A DNA stretch of 64,000 bases from Glycomyces amatae (GCF_020991375.1 NZ_JAJLQZ010000015.1:1-64000); one strand, 5' to 3'. Positions 30,043 through 39,835 are shown, numbered from the stretch's first letter. The notes: a model not told the origin generated them from the letters alone. Numbers and translations: made by a program.

Positions 30043-31281
30043 TCAGTTGAGGGCGCCCACCTCTTCGGCGAGGCGGCGCATCTCGGGGGCCGGCTCCCCC
30101 TTGGCGCGGTGCAGGATCTGGTCGATGAGGTCGATCGCGACCGGGCGGCAGCGGATCTCGGCCGGGGCGTTGCGGTCGGCGGTCACCAGGTACCGCCCGG
30201 CGAGGGCGATGTCGCCGACCTGCACGCACGCCCGCGACATGTCGAGGTAGTGGTGCGCGCGCCGCTCGGCCACGAGGTCGGCCAGGGCGGCGGGCAGGAT
30301 GCGGTCGTGGACGGCGAGCGCGTCGCCGCCTTCGCCGAGCTCGACGAACGCGGCCGCGCGGTGCAGCAGCACGTTCGTGGGCCCGAACGAGGTGTAGTAG
30401 TAGTTCGCGTCGCGGCCGAGGATCGTGGCCGCGCGCGAGGCGCTGTCGAGCAGGTCGGCGCTGGTGGTGCCGTCGCCGGCGAGGGCGGCGGCCATGGCGC
30501 CCTGGAGGAGCAGCGCGCCGTAGACGCTGATCTCGGCGGGGCTGGAGGTCTCGCCGCCGGACTCGGAGATGAGTCCGTGCGCGACCTGGACGTTGAGGTC
30601 GAGGGCCGCCTGGTAGCGGCCGAGGGACCGGAGCGCGTTGGCGACCCGGGTGGTGGCGATGCCGGCCAGGAGGGGGTCGTTGCCGCGGTTGGCGGCGGAG
30701 ATGGCGCGGTCGGCGGCGAGCCAGGCGAGCTGGGCCTCGCCGAGTTTGCGCAGGACGGTCGAGGCGATCTGGTAGACCTGCGTCATCACCTCGGCGGCGT
30801 CGGCGGCGGAGCCGCCGAGGGGCCGGTCCTCGGCGAGCGGCGTGTCGCGCAGGAGCTGGATGAGGGAGCGGGCGACGACCGGGTAGTGGCCCTTCTCGAA
30901 GGCGAGCCAGCAGTAGTTGACGGCGCCGCGCAGCTCGGGGATGGGGGTCGGGTCGATCGGGGCGGCTTCGAGGAAGCGGCCGAGGCGTTCGTAGCGTTCG
31001 AGGGATTGGCGGATGGACTCGACCTCGACCTGGTCGAGGCATCCGCCGAGGCCCGGCCTGCGCCGGGGTTCGCGGCCGAGCAGCTGCCCGGCGTCGATGC
31101 TGAGGGACTCGGCCAGTTCGGTGATGACCGAGTACTTGTCCAGGCGGCGGACGCCGCGTTCGATCTTGTCGACCCAGCTCTTGGACTTGCCGATGCGGTC
31201 GGCGAAGACCTGCTGGGACATGCCGCGGCGCTGTCGCCAGTAGGCGACGCGCCGGCCCATGGGCTGCGTTTCGGACTCCAT
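30043..31281 (-). CDS. XRE-family regulator with TPR-like C-terminal region
   Basis: 412 residues from ATG 31281 (GGTGGGG 7 bases before); a GTG at 31293 just after TATATAG is the alternative, leaderless start. The helix-turn-helix is MSQQVFADRIGKSKSWVDK near the N-terminus. The remaining ~330 residues are alpha-helical repeats like TPRs, the layout of actinobacterial peptide-sensing or developmental regulators. Target genes are unknown; the divergent small membrane-protein gene is the nearest candidate. Confidence 0.82.
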   Translation of the reverse strand: MESETQPMGRRVAYWRQRRGMSQQVFADRIGKSKSWVDKIERGVRRLDKYSVITELAESLSIDAGQLLGREPRRRPGLGGCLDQVEVESIRQSLERYERLGRFLEAAPIDPTPIPELRGAVNYCWLAFEKGHYPVVARSLIQLLRDTPLAEDRPLGGSAADAAEVMTQVYQIASTVLRKLGEAQLAWLAADRAISAANRGNDPLLAGIATTRVANALRSLGRYQAALDLNVQVAHGLISESGGETSSPAEISVYGALLLQGAMAAALAGDGTTSADLLDSASRAATILGRDANYYYTSFGPTNVLLHRAAAFVELGEGGDALAVHDRILPAALADLVAERRAHHYLDMSRACVQVGDIALAGRYLVTADRNAPAEIRCRPVAIDLIDQILHRAKGEPAPEMRRLAEEVGALN

Positions 31282-31411
31282 GTCAGACCCCACCGTCTAT
31301 ATAGGAGTTTCGGGTGGACGCGGGGACGTCGTCCCCTCGTCGGTATCAGGTTGTGGCGGCCGCCGCGGGCCGGGGCTTTCCGGGTCGGGAACGGGAGGTC
31401 GCGGTCGGCGC

Positions 31412-31514
31412 GTCGGGACGCCGGGCGGTGTTGTCAGCTGTGCTCGTTGTCTCGACCCGCACCGGTTCCAGGCCCGCCTGCGCAGGCCCGGGTCCGCCGC
31501 CTCGGCGTCCCGAC
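31412..31514. other. Large structured element in a 395-base intergenic region
   Basis: Outer arms GTCGGGACGCCGGGCGG (31412-31428) and 31497-31514 pair over 17 bp with one bulged T. Inside are GACCCG / CGGGTC and the perfect palindrome GCCTGCGCAGGC. The whole region 31282-31676 has no convincing gene. It may be a structured RNA, a regulatory element or the relic of a small mobile element. Confidence 0.45.
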
Positions 31515-31676
31515 ACTATGTGTTTACCGTCTTTTCGGTTCGCGCACAACGGCCGTCAGCTGCCAATATCACGCTGCGCCGGTGCCTCATCACATTCTGA
31601 CCCGGTCCATCCACGACAGTGCCGGTTATCAGGGGTTATGCCGCGTTTCGATCGCCCGAAGGCAGGAAATCTGCAC

Positions 31677-31970
31677 ATGCAGCGTGTCGATTCAGAGGCC
31701 TGGGTCGTTGTGTCGGATATGAGACACAACCGAGTCGTGGAGCGCCGCGGCCACCGCCGCGCCTTCCGCAGGGCCTTCTCCGCGGCCGCCCTCGCGACCG
31801 CGGCGGCGGCCGCCCTGGGCTACGCGGTCGCCTTCTCGCCGCTGGCGGGGTGGGCGGCCCTGGGCGTCGCCGGGGCCGTCGCGGCGAGCCTGTGGCTGGA
31901 GGCGCGCAGCGGTCGCACGGCGACGCCGGCGCCCCTCGCCCGCCTCTTCTCGCAGCACGGCGGGGAGTAG
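31677..31970 (+). CDS. Small membrane protein
   Basis: 97 residues from ATG 31677 (AGGAA 8-9 bases before); ATG 31638 or 31719 are possible starts. An Arg-rich N-terminal stretch (HNRVVERRGHRRAFRRAF) is followed by two hydrophobic segments (AALATAAAAALGYAVAF and GWAALGVAGAVAASLWL). Family not recognised. Confidence 0.55.
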   Translation: MQRVDSEAWVVVSDMRHNRVVERRGHRRAFRRAFSAAALATAAAAALGYAVAFSPLAGWAALGVAGAVAASLWLEARSGRTATPAPLARLFSQHGGE

Positions 31971-31987
31971 CGCGCGGCCGTCCGGGT

Positions 31988-32782
31988 TCAGTCGAGGCGG
32001 ACGACCAGGCACTTGCCGCCCTGGTACACGCCGCCGTCCACATTGAGCACGAGGTCGTCGCAGTAGCGGCGGGCCTCGGTCACCTGGCCCGGCTCCAGCC
32101 CGGTCGTGTCCGGGATCGTCGAGTGGCCGTGGACGAGCTGCTCGCCGCCGAAGGACCGCAGCATCCCGCGGACCCGCGCGGGCCCGTCGGGGCCCGCGAA
32201 CTCATGCCGCCGGGTCAGCTCCCGGAACAGCTGCCACCACTCCTCGGGCTCGTCGGCGGACATGATCGCGCGGACCGCCGCGTTCACCGCCGCCGTGCTG
32301 CGCCCGTAGCCCAGGTACGACTCGGTGTCGGCGTGCACCAGGAGCGAGCGGTCCGCCAGGTGCACCACGGGCCGGGTCTCGAGCCACCGCACCTCGTCGT
32401 CGGTGAGGTCGCCCAGCTCGTCCTCGAAGCCGCCGTTGAGGACCCACCAGTGGAGGAACTGCCGGTCCTGCCCGTCGACGTCGGTGAACGCGACGTCGCC
32501 GAACCGCCGGGAGCCGAGCACGAGCACCTCGTGGTTGCCGATGAGGGTGTCGACCGACCCGCCCTCGGCCTCGGCCTGCTCGGCGAGCCCGCGCAGCAGC
32601 CGGACCACGGCCACGCCCTCCTCGCCGCGGTCGAACAGGTCCCCCAGGATCCACAGTCGAGCCGGGCCGCCGGTCCACCGGGTGTCATCGCCGACCAGTC
32701 CGCACTCGCGCAGCGCCCCCGTGAGCGCGTCGTAATGGCCGTGGATGTCGCTGGCCACGAACAGCGGACTCGTATCAGACAT
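31988..32782 (-). CDS. Calcineurin-like metallophosphoesterase
   Basis: 264 residues with the full metallophosphatase motif set: SDIHGHYDAL, GDLFDRG, GNHE, and HGHST. Such proteins include bis-tetraphosphatases and serine/threonine phosphatases; the substrate cannot be told. TACTAT lies 7 bases before the ATG with no ribosome site, so it is probably leaderless. Confidence 0.88.
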   Translation of the reverse strand: MSDTSPLFVASDIHGHYDALTGALRECGLVGDDTRWTGGPARLWILGDLFDRGEEGVAVVRLLRGLAEQAEAEGGSVDTLIGNHEVLVLGSRRFGDVAFTDVDGQDRQFLHWWVLNGGFEDELGDLTDDEVRWLETRPVVHLADRSLLVHADTESYLGYGRSTAAVNAAVRAIMSADEPEEWWQLFRELTRRHEFAGPDGPARVRGMLRSFGGEQLVHGHSTIPDTTGLEPGQVTEARRYCDDLVLNVDGGVYQGGKCLVVRLD

Positions 32783-32941
32783 GGACTCGATAGTAATCCC
32801 GGCCGAGGCCGTTCGGTGAAGTTGTCGCCCGCTCTTCCAATGAGCTTGCCGGACGGCAAGTGCCCGGAATAGGATTCGGCCACCGCCATCCGCGCACCCG
32901 CCCCGGCGAGGCGCGCACCGTGACCGCAGCGAGGAGCCTCC

Positions 32942-34981
32942 GTGACCGAGAACCCGTTCCTGACCGCCTCTGACCTCCCCTATCAGCTCCCGCCGTTCGC
33001 CCAGATCCGCAACGAGCACTACCTTCCGGCGTTCGAGGCCGGCATGGCCGAGCAGCTGGAGGCGGTCGCCGCGATCGCCGCGGACCCGGCCGAGCCGACC
33101 TTCGCGAACACCGTGGTGGCCCTGGAGCGGTCCGGTCAGGGCGTCTTCAAGCGCGTCAACATCGCCTTCCACAACAAGCTCTCCTCGGACACCGACGACG
33201 GCCTCAACGCCGTCGAGACCGAGATCAGCCCCCGGCTGGCCGCGCACGCCGACAGGATCCTGCTGGACGCCGACCTGTTCGCCCGCCTCGACGCGCTGTG
33301 GCGGCGCAGGGGCGAACTGGACCTGGACGAGCAGGACGAGCGGCTCCTCGAGCGGTACCACACCGAGTTCGTGCGCGGCGGCGCCGCGCTCGACGCCGCG
33401 GGCAAGGAGCGCCTCGCCGCGATCAACGCGGAACTGGCCGAGCTGGCCTCCAAGTTCAACCAGCAGATCCTCGCCGACATCAACGACGCGGCCGTCCACG
33501 TCACCGACGCCGCCGAGCTCGACGGGCTCGGCGAGGACCAGGTCGGCGCCGCGGCGGCGGCCGCGAAGGAGCGCGGCCTCGACGGCTGGCTCATCACGCA
33601 GTCGAACTTCTCGCGCCACCCGCTCCTGGAGGACCTGAAGGACCGGGGCCTGCGCGAGCGCCTCTACAAGGCCACGATCGGGCGCGGCGAGGGCAACGCC
33701 GCGACGCTGCTGCGGATGGTGCGCCTGCGCGCCGAGAAGGCGCGGCTGCTCGGGTTCGAGCACTTCGCCGCGTACATCGCCGCGGACCAGACCGCCGGGA
33801 ACGCCGACGTCATCGCCGAGCGCCTCGCGGGGCTCGCCGAGGCCTCGGTGCGCAACGCCCGCCGCGAGGCCGCCGAGCTCCAGGAGGTCATCGACGCCGA
33901 GGGCGGGGACTTCCCGCTCGCCGCGTGGGACTGGTCCTACTACGCCAAGCGGGTGCGCCAGGCCAAGTACGGCTTCGACGCGGAGGCCCTGAAGCCCTAC
34001 CTCGAGCTCGACCGCGTCCTGGTCGACGGCGTGTTCTTCGCCGCCGAGAAGGAGTTCGGCCTGACCTTCGAGGAGCGGAGGGACCTGGTCGGCCACCACC
34101 CGGAGGCCCGGGTGTGGGAGGTCTTCGACGGCGGAGAGCCGCTGGGCCTGTTCGTGGGCGACTTCTTCACCCGCGACTCCAAGAAGGGCGGCGCGTGGAT
34201 GAACGCGCTCGTCGTCCAGTCCGACCTCACCGGCGACAAGCCGGTGGTGGTGAACAACCTCAACATCGTCAAGCCCCCCGAGGGGCAGCCCGCGCTCATC
34301 ACCGTCGACAACGTGACGACGCTGTTCCACGAGTTCGGGCACGCGCTCCACGGGCTGCTGTCGGCGTGCCGGTACCCGAAGACGTCGATGACCTCGACCC
34401 CGCGCGACTTCGTCGAGTACCCCTCGCAGGTCAACGAGATGTGGGAGGACTGGTCCGAGGTCGTGGCGAACTACGCGCGCCACCACGAGACCGGCGAGGC
34501 CGCCCCGGCCGAGCTGATCGGGCAGTGGAAGGCCGCCGGGAAGTTCGGGGAGGGCTTCGCCTCCACGGAGTACCTGGGGGCGGCCCTGCTCGACCAGGCC
34601 TGGCACCGGCTCGCGCCCGAAGAGGTCCCCGACGGCGGCGACGACCCGTACGCGGCCCTGGTGGCGTTCGAGCGCAAGGCCCTGGAGGACGCCGGGGTCC
34701 ACATGGCCGAGATCGCCCCGCGGTACCGCTCGGGGTACTTCGCGCACATCTCGATCGGGTACGCCGCCGGGTACTACTCGTACATCTGGTCGGAGATCCT
34801 CGACGCGGACACCGTGGAGTGGTTCAAGGAGAACGGCGGCCTGACCCGCGAGAACGGCGACCACTTCCGTGCGACGCTGCTCAGCAGGGGCGGCTCGATC
34901 GACCCGATGGAGTCCTTCCGGCGCTTCCGCGGCCGGGACGCCGAGATCGACCCGCTCCTGGAGCGGCGCGGCCTGAAGTAG
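32942..34981 (+). CDS. M3-family zinc metallopeptidase (Dcp/oligopeptidase A-like)
   Basis: Cytoplasmic peptidase that degrades oligopeptides; 679 residues as expected for Dcp/OpdA. The HEFGH zinc motif is at 463-467 (VTTLFHEFGHALHG) with the downstream Glu ligand in the VNEMWEDW helix. No signal peptide. GTG start with GAGGAG 5 bases before. Confidence 0.93.
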   Translation: MTENPFLTASDLPYQLPPFAQIRNEHYLPAFEAGMAEQLEAVAAIAADPAEPTFANTVVALERSGQGVFKRVNIAFHNKLSSDTDDGLNAVETEISPRLAAHADRILLDADLFARLDALWRRRGELDLDEQDERLLERYHTEFVRGGAALDAAGKERLAAINAELAELASKFNQQILADINDAAVHVTDAAELDGLGEDQVGAAAAAAKERGLDGWLITQSNFSRHPLLEDLKDRGLRERLYKATIGRGEGNAATLLRMVRLRAEKARLLGFEHFAAYIAADQTAGNADVIAERLAGLAEASVRNARREAAELQEVIDAEGGDFPLAAWDWSYYAKRVRQAKYGFDAEALKPYLELDRVLVDGVFFAAEKEFGLTFEERRDLVGHHPEARVWEVFDGGEPLGLFVGDFFTRDSKKGGAWMNALVVQSDLTGDKPVVVNNLNIVKPPEGQPALITVDNVTTLFHEFGHALHGLLSACRYPKTSMTSTPRDFVEYPSQVNEMWEDWSEVVANYARHHETGEAAPAELIGQWKAAGKFGEGFASTEYLGAALLDQAWHRLAPEEVPDGGDDPYAALVAFERKALEDAGVHMAEIAPRYRSGYFAHISIGYAAGYYSYIWSEILDADTVEWFKENGGLTRENGDHFRATLLSRGGSIDPMESFRRFRGRDAEIDPLLERRGLK

Positions 34982-34995
34982 GCGGGAACGGAGTG

Positions 34996-35032
34996 CGGCT
35001 GCGGGGCCGGGCATCGCCCGGCCCCGCAGCCG
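34996..35032. terminator. Terminator after the M3 peptidase
   Basis: Perfect 17-bp stem CGGCTGCGGGGCCGGGC with a 3-base ATC loop, between convergent genes. Confidence 0.8.
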
Positions 35033-35132
35033 TATCCGATATGAGCGGTCTATCCCCACCGGGGGTCTCCCCGTTCTCAACGCTGCGCGCCGGGTCCGGC
35101 ACGGCGCGCCCGCGAGCGCTCCTCGTGTCCGC

Positions 35133-36827
35133 CTACAGCTCCAGGCGCCGCTCCCACGGGGAGGGGATCGGGAAGTACGACTCCAGGAAGCGGCGCATCA
35201 TCGCCGAGCGCTCCTCGGCGAGCTCGGGCGGCAGCCCGGCGTCGTTGATGCAGAACGTCTCCCGGTCGCGCCGCTCCAGCAGCAGCTCCAGGCGCTCGGC
35301 CGCGTCCGGCATCCCCAGCTCCACATAGGCGTCCTGGGCCTGCCCGGCCACCGCCCGGCCCGACAGGTGCGCGTAGTAGTGCTGGAGCGTCACCGTCGAG
35401 ACGTCGGTGACGTCGCGGAAGGCGCTGCGGGCCGTGCGCGCCAGGTCCTCGTCGAACTCCTTCGCCATCTCCGCGAGCACGCTGCGCTGGAGCGGGTAGG
35501 GCACGTGCTTCATCATGCGCGAGATCGTCCGCCCGAAGGCCCGCTCGATGAGCGCCCGGTCGTTCTTGAACGCCGCGTTCGGCGGCGAGTCGGCCCGGCT
35601 CACCGGGTCCATGTCGACGAACGTCTCGGCCGGGAAGAACTTCGCGAGCCCGTTCGGCTCGAAGAACAGCTGCGGCCCGATCGGGCGGCCCACGAACATG
35701 TCGTCGTTGAAGTACAGGAAGTGCTCGCTGAGCCCCTCGATGCGGTGCAGCTGCGTCTCGATCGCGTGCGAGTTGAACGTGGGCAGGCAGTCCGGGTCGT
35801 CGAACAGGTCGCGGTGGTCCACGATCGTCAGCCCCGGCGCGTCCGCGTCGAGCCAGTGCGGGCGCTGCGCGTCGGTCACCAAGTACACGTGGCGCACCCA
35901 CGGCGCGTTCGCGTGCAGGGAGCGCAGCGAGAACCGCAGCTCCTCGCGGTCGAGGTAGCGGGCCTCGCTGGCCGACTCGGCGTGGTACGGCGAGCGGTCG
36001 GCCTCGGCCCGGCGGCGGCGCCAGGCGCGGTCGGCGCCGTCGACCCACGTGTACACCACGTCGACCGGGAAGCCGACGTGGTCGGGTCCGGGGCGGTCGA
36101 ACTCGGGCCGGGTCGCGGTCGGCGGCAGGGCCTCGCGGGAGCCGGAGTCCAGGGCCGTGAAGAAGCGCCCGGGGGCCGGCACCCGGGCGCCGTCGCGGCG
36201 GACGAGGGGACTGATCCGGTTGTGGCGGGGGGCGAGCAGGTGCCCGTCGCCGGTGTCGGTCCAGAACTCGACGTCGCAGCCGTGGTCGGCGCCGAACACC
36301 AGGTCGCGGCCCGCGTCCGTCCACAGCCAGTCGGCGCGGACCATCGGCACGTCGCCCATGTCGGCGCGGCGCGCCCACAGGGGCCGGTCGAGGCCGAGCT
36401 CGGACTCGCGGAAGGCCGGTTCGGGCACCGAGAGGCGCCCGCCGGTCGACTCGCACAGCATGGCCAGGGCGGCGCACGCCCGCTGGCGCTCGGCGGCGTC
36501 GACGGCGACGACGGGGCGGGTGATGCTGAAGCCGGGCACGGCGAACCAGTCGACGCCGGCGGCGGTGAGGATGGCGGTGACGATCCCGAGGTTGCGCCGC
36601 CAGACCTCGACGGGGGTGGCCTCGGCGAGGGTGTAGGCGGGGCGGATCTCGCCGCCGTGGAGGACGTGGGCGGCCTCGAGGTCGGTGAAGTAGCCGTAGG
36701 GCTCGGTGACCGCCTGGACCGGTGGGGGCTCGACGGGGCGTGGTTCGGTGAGTGCCACCGCTTCCTCGAACGGGGGAACGAACTCGGTCGCTCGGGTTGC
36801 GATACGACGGTCATCGTCTGCGAACAA
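35133..36827 (-). CDS. Stealth-family sugar-phosphate transferase
   Basis: 564 residues. Stealth proteins resemble the catalytic part of human GlcNAc-1-phosphotransferase and move hexose-1-phosphate onto surface polysaccharides. Conserved regions are visible in order: CR1 VDVVYTWVDGAD, CR2 ELRFSLRSLHANAPWVRHVY through HFLYFNDDMFVG, CR3 near DMDPVSRADS and a CR4-like end (ESYFPIPSPWE). Start is TTG 36827 because AGGAGG lies 6 bases before it; the upstream GTG at 36848 has no such site. No polysaccharide genes lie nearby. Confidence 0.85.
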   Translation of the reverse strand: MFADDDRRIATRATEFVPPFEEAVALTEPRPVEPPPVQAVTEPYGYFTDLEAAHVLHGGEIRPAYTLAEATPVEVWRRNLGIVTAILTAAGVDWFAVPGFSITRPVVAVDAAERQRACAALAMLCESTGGRLSVPEPAFRESELGLDRPLWARRADMGDVPMVRADWLWTDAGRDLVFGADHGCDVEFWTDTGDGHLLAPRHNRISPLVRRDGARVPAPGRFFTALDSGSREALPPTATRPEFDRPGPDHVGFPVDVVYTWVDGADRAWRRRRAEADRSPYHAESASEARYLDREELRFSLRSLHANAPWVRHVYLVTDAQRPHWLDADAPGLTIVDHRDLFDDPDCLPTFNSHAIETQLHRIEGLSEHFLYFNDDMFVGRPIGPQLFFEPNGLAKFFPAETFVDMDPVSRADSPPNAAFKNDRALIERAFGRTISRMMKHVPYPLQRSVLAEMAKEFDEDLARTARSAFRDVTDVSTVTLQHYYAHLSGRAVAGQAQDAYVELGMPDAAERLELLLERRDRETFCINDAGLPPELAEERSAMMRRFLESYFPIPSPWERRLEL

Positions 36828-37013
36828 TCGACACCTCCTGACACTCACGGCTCATCGCCGCTCCGGGGGTACTCCGGGGACTGCTGCCGGCAGGGTGGGG
36901 GCGGTCGTCGGTGACCACGCCTGAACGCCACGTGGCCGGACTTCGACACGTCCCTCAACAGTAGGCCACAGGCCGGTGACAAAATGGTGTCAGATTCGCG
37001 TCCGAACCGTCAA

Positions 37014-37051
37014 CCGGCACGGGCGCGACCGAGGGGCCGCGTCCGTGCCGG
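37014..37051 (-). terminator. Hairpin after the 2H phosphoesterase gene
   Basis: 14-bp stem CCGGCACGGGCGCG with one G-U pair and a 10-base loop, 12 bases past the stop of the minus-strand gene. Confidence 0.6.
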
Positions 37052-37062
37052 GAATGAGTTGC

Positions 37063-37701
37063 CTACTCCCCCAAAGGGATTCGATCGATGTGCTGCCAGG
37101 TGTAGGTGGAGGCGTCCTCCGATTGGGCGACCCTGACGAGGTCCACGCCGGTGACCGTGATTTCGGTCCTACCTGGCCGGACGTCCCGGAGCTTGTTCTG
37201 GATCGCGCCCCGCTGGCGGTCGACGCCGAGGTCGTCGGAGCGGTAGGACAGCGAGACGTGCCCGGGGCCGCCGCACGGGCGGCCGACGTCGCCCTCGACG
37301 ACCTCGTCGACCGCCGCGACGCAGGCGTCGACGAGCGCGTCGAAGTACGTGCCCGGGAACGTGTCGAGCAGGACCCCGCCGGTGGCGGCGAGCGCCGGTC
37401 CGACGGTGAGCTTGAACGCCGGGATCCCGGCGGCCTTCTCGCGCAGGCGGTCGACGAGTTCGCGGAGGACGTCGTCGCCGATCCCCGCGGCGTCGCACTC
37501 GACGGAGGCGACCGTGGCGTGGAGCCACTCGTGCGGGACCGGTTTGTCCGCGGCGAGGTCGATGACGGGCCGGTAGGAATCGGCCACCGCCTTCACCTCG
37601 GTCAGGTCGGTCAGGTAGACGTGGAGTTTGGTCCAGCCCTCGGGCCAGCGCTGTCCGGAGCTCGGAGCCTGGGTCCCGGTCATGGGCGCAGATTCGTTCA
37701 C
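37063..37701 (-). CDS. 2H phosphoesterase (2'-5' RNA ligase-like)
   Basis: 212 residues with two HxT/S-type catalytic motifs, HATV (61-64) and HVSLSY (148-153), the hallmark of the 2H superfamily. These act on 2'-5' or cyclic phosphate RNA ends; the substrate here is unknown. The start is GTG 37701 or ATG 37683. Confidence 0.78.
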   Translation of the reverse strand: MNESAPMTGTQAPSSGQRWPEGWTKLHVYLTDLTEVKAVADSYRPVIDLAADKPVPHEWLHATVASVECDAAGIGDDVLRELVDRLREKAAGIPAFKLTVGPALAATGGVLLDTFPGTYFDALVDACVAAVDEVVEGDVGRPCGGPGHVSLSYRSDDLGVDRQRGAIQNKLRDVRPGRTEITVTGVDLVRVAQSEDASTYTWQHIDRIPLGE

Positions 37702-37855
37702 TGCTGTATCAAAGCCTTAGCGTGGTTCAGGTGTGACGGCGGCCCGGGCGGGCGCCGTTCGTTCCGCCGGACGGCCTGCGGGCGCAGCGCCCGGCGGCAC
37801 CGTGTCGGGAGTCTACCCAGCGGGCGCCGCGCCCAAAAGCCGGTTGTCCGGCAGG

Positions 37856-39535
37856 TCACCCCACGGGCGAGGGCGGGCTCAGGTGGACGACGCGGTCGAC
37901 CACCCCTTCGGGGAGCGGCCGGTGCGTGATGACGATGGCGGTCTTGCCTTCAAGAGCCGCGGCGGCCGTGCGGAGTACACGCGCGGCGGTGGCGGCGTCG
38001 AGGTGCGCGTCGGGCTCGTCGAGGACGAGGACCTCGCGGTCGGCCAGGAGGCAGCGGGCGAGGGCGATGCGGCCGCGCTCGCCGCCGGAGACGGTCCGGC
38101 CGTGCTCGCCCAGGCGGGTCTGGAGCCCCTCCTCGAGGCCGTCGAGCCAGTCGCGCAGGCCCGCCCAGCGCAGGGCGCGGGCGAGTTCCTCGTCGGTGGC
38201 GGAGGGCCGGGCGAGGCGGAGGTTCTCGGCGAGGGTGGTGTCGAAGACGTGGGCGTCCTGGGAGCACAGGCCGACGGTGCGGCGGACGTCGTCGCCGTCG
38301 TAGTCGGCGAGTTCGATGCCGCCGAAGCGGAGGCATCCCTCGTAGGGCAGGAAGCCCATGAGGGCGGCGGCGAGGGTGGACTTGCCCGAGCCGGAGGGGC
38401 CCATGACGGCGACGTGCTCGCCGGGCTGGACGGTGAGGTCGAGGCCCTGGAGGGCGGGCGCGGCGGCACCCGGCCAGGCGACGGCGAGCCGCTTGATCTC
38501 GATGTAGGGCGGGCCGCCGAGCGGGTTGGGCTCGAACTCCATGGGCTCGAAGGGGTCGGGGCGCGGATCGGGGGTGCGGGTGACCTCGAGCAGGCGCCTG
38601 CCGCAGGCCTTGGCGACGGCGGTCTGCTGGGCGGCGGCGGGCAGGGCGAGGACGGGTTCGAACGCGGCGAGGGGCACGAGCGCGACGACGGCGAGCAGGA
38701 CCCCGTCGAGGGTCCCGGCGGCGACGGCGGGCACGCCGGTCCACAGCGCGCCGACGACGGCGGCGGCCATGGCGGCGAGCCCGGCGGCCTGGCCGAGCCC
38801 GGCGGTCCAGGCGATGCGGGCGTGGGCGCGGCGCAGGCGGCGGTCGGCGTCGAGGGCGCGTTCGAGGGCGACGGCGTCGGTCCCGGCGGCGACGAGCTCC
38901 TCGCGGCCGTCCAGGCAGGCGCGGACGCCGTCGGTGAGGTCGCCGCGGGCGTCCCTGGTGGCGCGCAGGGCGGTGCGCGCGGACCAGGAGGCGAGCGCGG
39001 GCCCGGCGAGGGCGGCGGCGAGCAGGGCCAGGGCGAGGACGGCGCCGGCGGCGGGCAGGAGCGCGGTCTGGAGGACGACGGCGCCGGAGGCGACCGCGAC
39101 GGCGCCGGCGAGCGGGAGGGCGCCGCGCAGCCACCGGTCGCCGACGCCGTCGACGTCGTCGACGAGGCGGGCCTGGAGGTCGCCGGGGCGCCACAGCGGG
39201 ACGCCCGCGGGGGCGAGGCGGGCGAGCTTGCGCCACACGGCGACGCGGAGGCGTTCGAGGCCGCGGAAGGCGGCGTCGTGGGAGACGAGGCGTTCGGCGT
39301 AGCGCAGGGCGCCGCGGCCGATGCCGAACAGCCGCACCGCGGTGATGGCGACCATGAGGTACAGGATCGGCGGCTGCTCCCAGGCGCGGGAGACGAGGTA
39401 GGCGGCCGTGGCCAGGAGCGCGAGCGAGCTCAGCTGGGAGAGGGCCCCGAGGGCGGCGCCGAGGCTGAGCTGCAAGGCGACTGCGTTGCGCCACGGGGCC
39501 TTCGAACGCTGCGGCGTTGCACGACGTGGGGGCAT
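37856..39535 (-). CDS. cydC: Thiol reductant ABC exporter subunit CydC
   Basis: 559 residues: six membrane helices (about 20-300) followed by an ABC ATPase with Walker A GPSGSGKST, signature SGGER and Walker B VLVLDEPDAH. With CydD it exports cysteine/glutathione-type thiols needed to assemble cytochrome bd. ATG 39535 is chosen (GAGAGGTGG upstream); a longer in-frame reading runs through the repeat spacer and is not protein-like. Confidence 0.92.
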   Translation of the reverse strand: MPPRRATPQRSKAPWRNAVALQLSLGAALGALSQLSSLALLATAAYLVSRAWEQPPILYLMVAITAVRLFGIGRGALRYAERLVSHDAAFRGLERLRVAVWRKLARLAPAGVPLWRPGDLQARLVDDVDGVGDRWLRGALPLAGAVAVASGAVVLQTALLPAAGAVLALALLAAALAGPALASWSARTALRATRDARGDLTDGVRACLDGREELVAAGTDAVALERALDADRRLRRAHARIAWTAGLGQAAGLAAMAAAVVGALWTGVPAVAAGTLDGVLLAVVALVPLAAFEPVLALPAAAQQTAVAKACGRRLLEVTRTPDPRPDPFEPMEFEPNPLGGPPYIEIKRLAVAWPGAAAPALQGLDLTVQPGEHVAVMGPSGSGKSTLAAALMGFLPYEGCLRFGGIELADYDGDDVRRTVGLCSQDAHVFDTTLAENLRLARPSATDEELARALRWAGLRDWLDGLEEGLQTRLGEHGRTVSGGERGRIALARCLLADREVLVLDEPDAHLDAATAARVLRTAAAALEGKTAIVITHRPLPEGVVDRVVHLSPPSPVG

Positions 39536-39835
39536 CACCGGACCACCTCTCGATCGGGGACCGCGTCGCGGCGAGGGGCCGTCGGGCGCGGGGAGGACGC
39601 CGCCGGTCCGTCTCCCGGTCGGCGATGGCATTGCGGCGGCAGGATGTCGTGCCCAGGACCGCGAGGCGGCGGGCTGTCGGACGCCGAGAGGGGGCCATCG
39701 GCCCGCCTCCCCGTCGGCACTCGCGTCGCGAAGGCCAACTGCCGCACCGGGCCGCCGGATGCCGGACCGCTGCACCAGACCGCCGGGCTTTGGGAGGGCC
39801 TCACCACTCCACCTCCCGGTCGGCGATCGCGCGCA
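39536..39835. repeat. Imperfect repeats between cydD and cydC
   Basis: The motif CTCCCGGTCGGCGATNGC recurs in diverged form near 39545, 39608, 39704 and 39810. The last copy encodes the CydD C-terminus (AIADREVE) and the first includes the cydC ribosome site. A second shared block (GCAGCGGTCCGGCATCCGG-like) lies between them. Spacing is 60-106 bases, so the 265-base spacer looks built from degenerate copies of the cydD 3' end. Confidence 0.45.
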
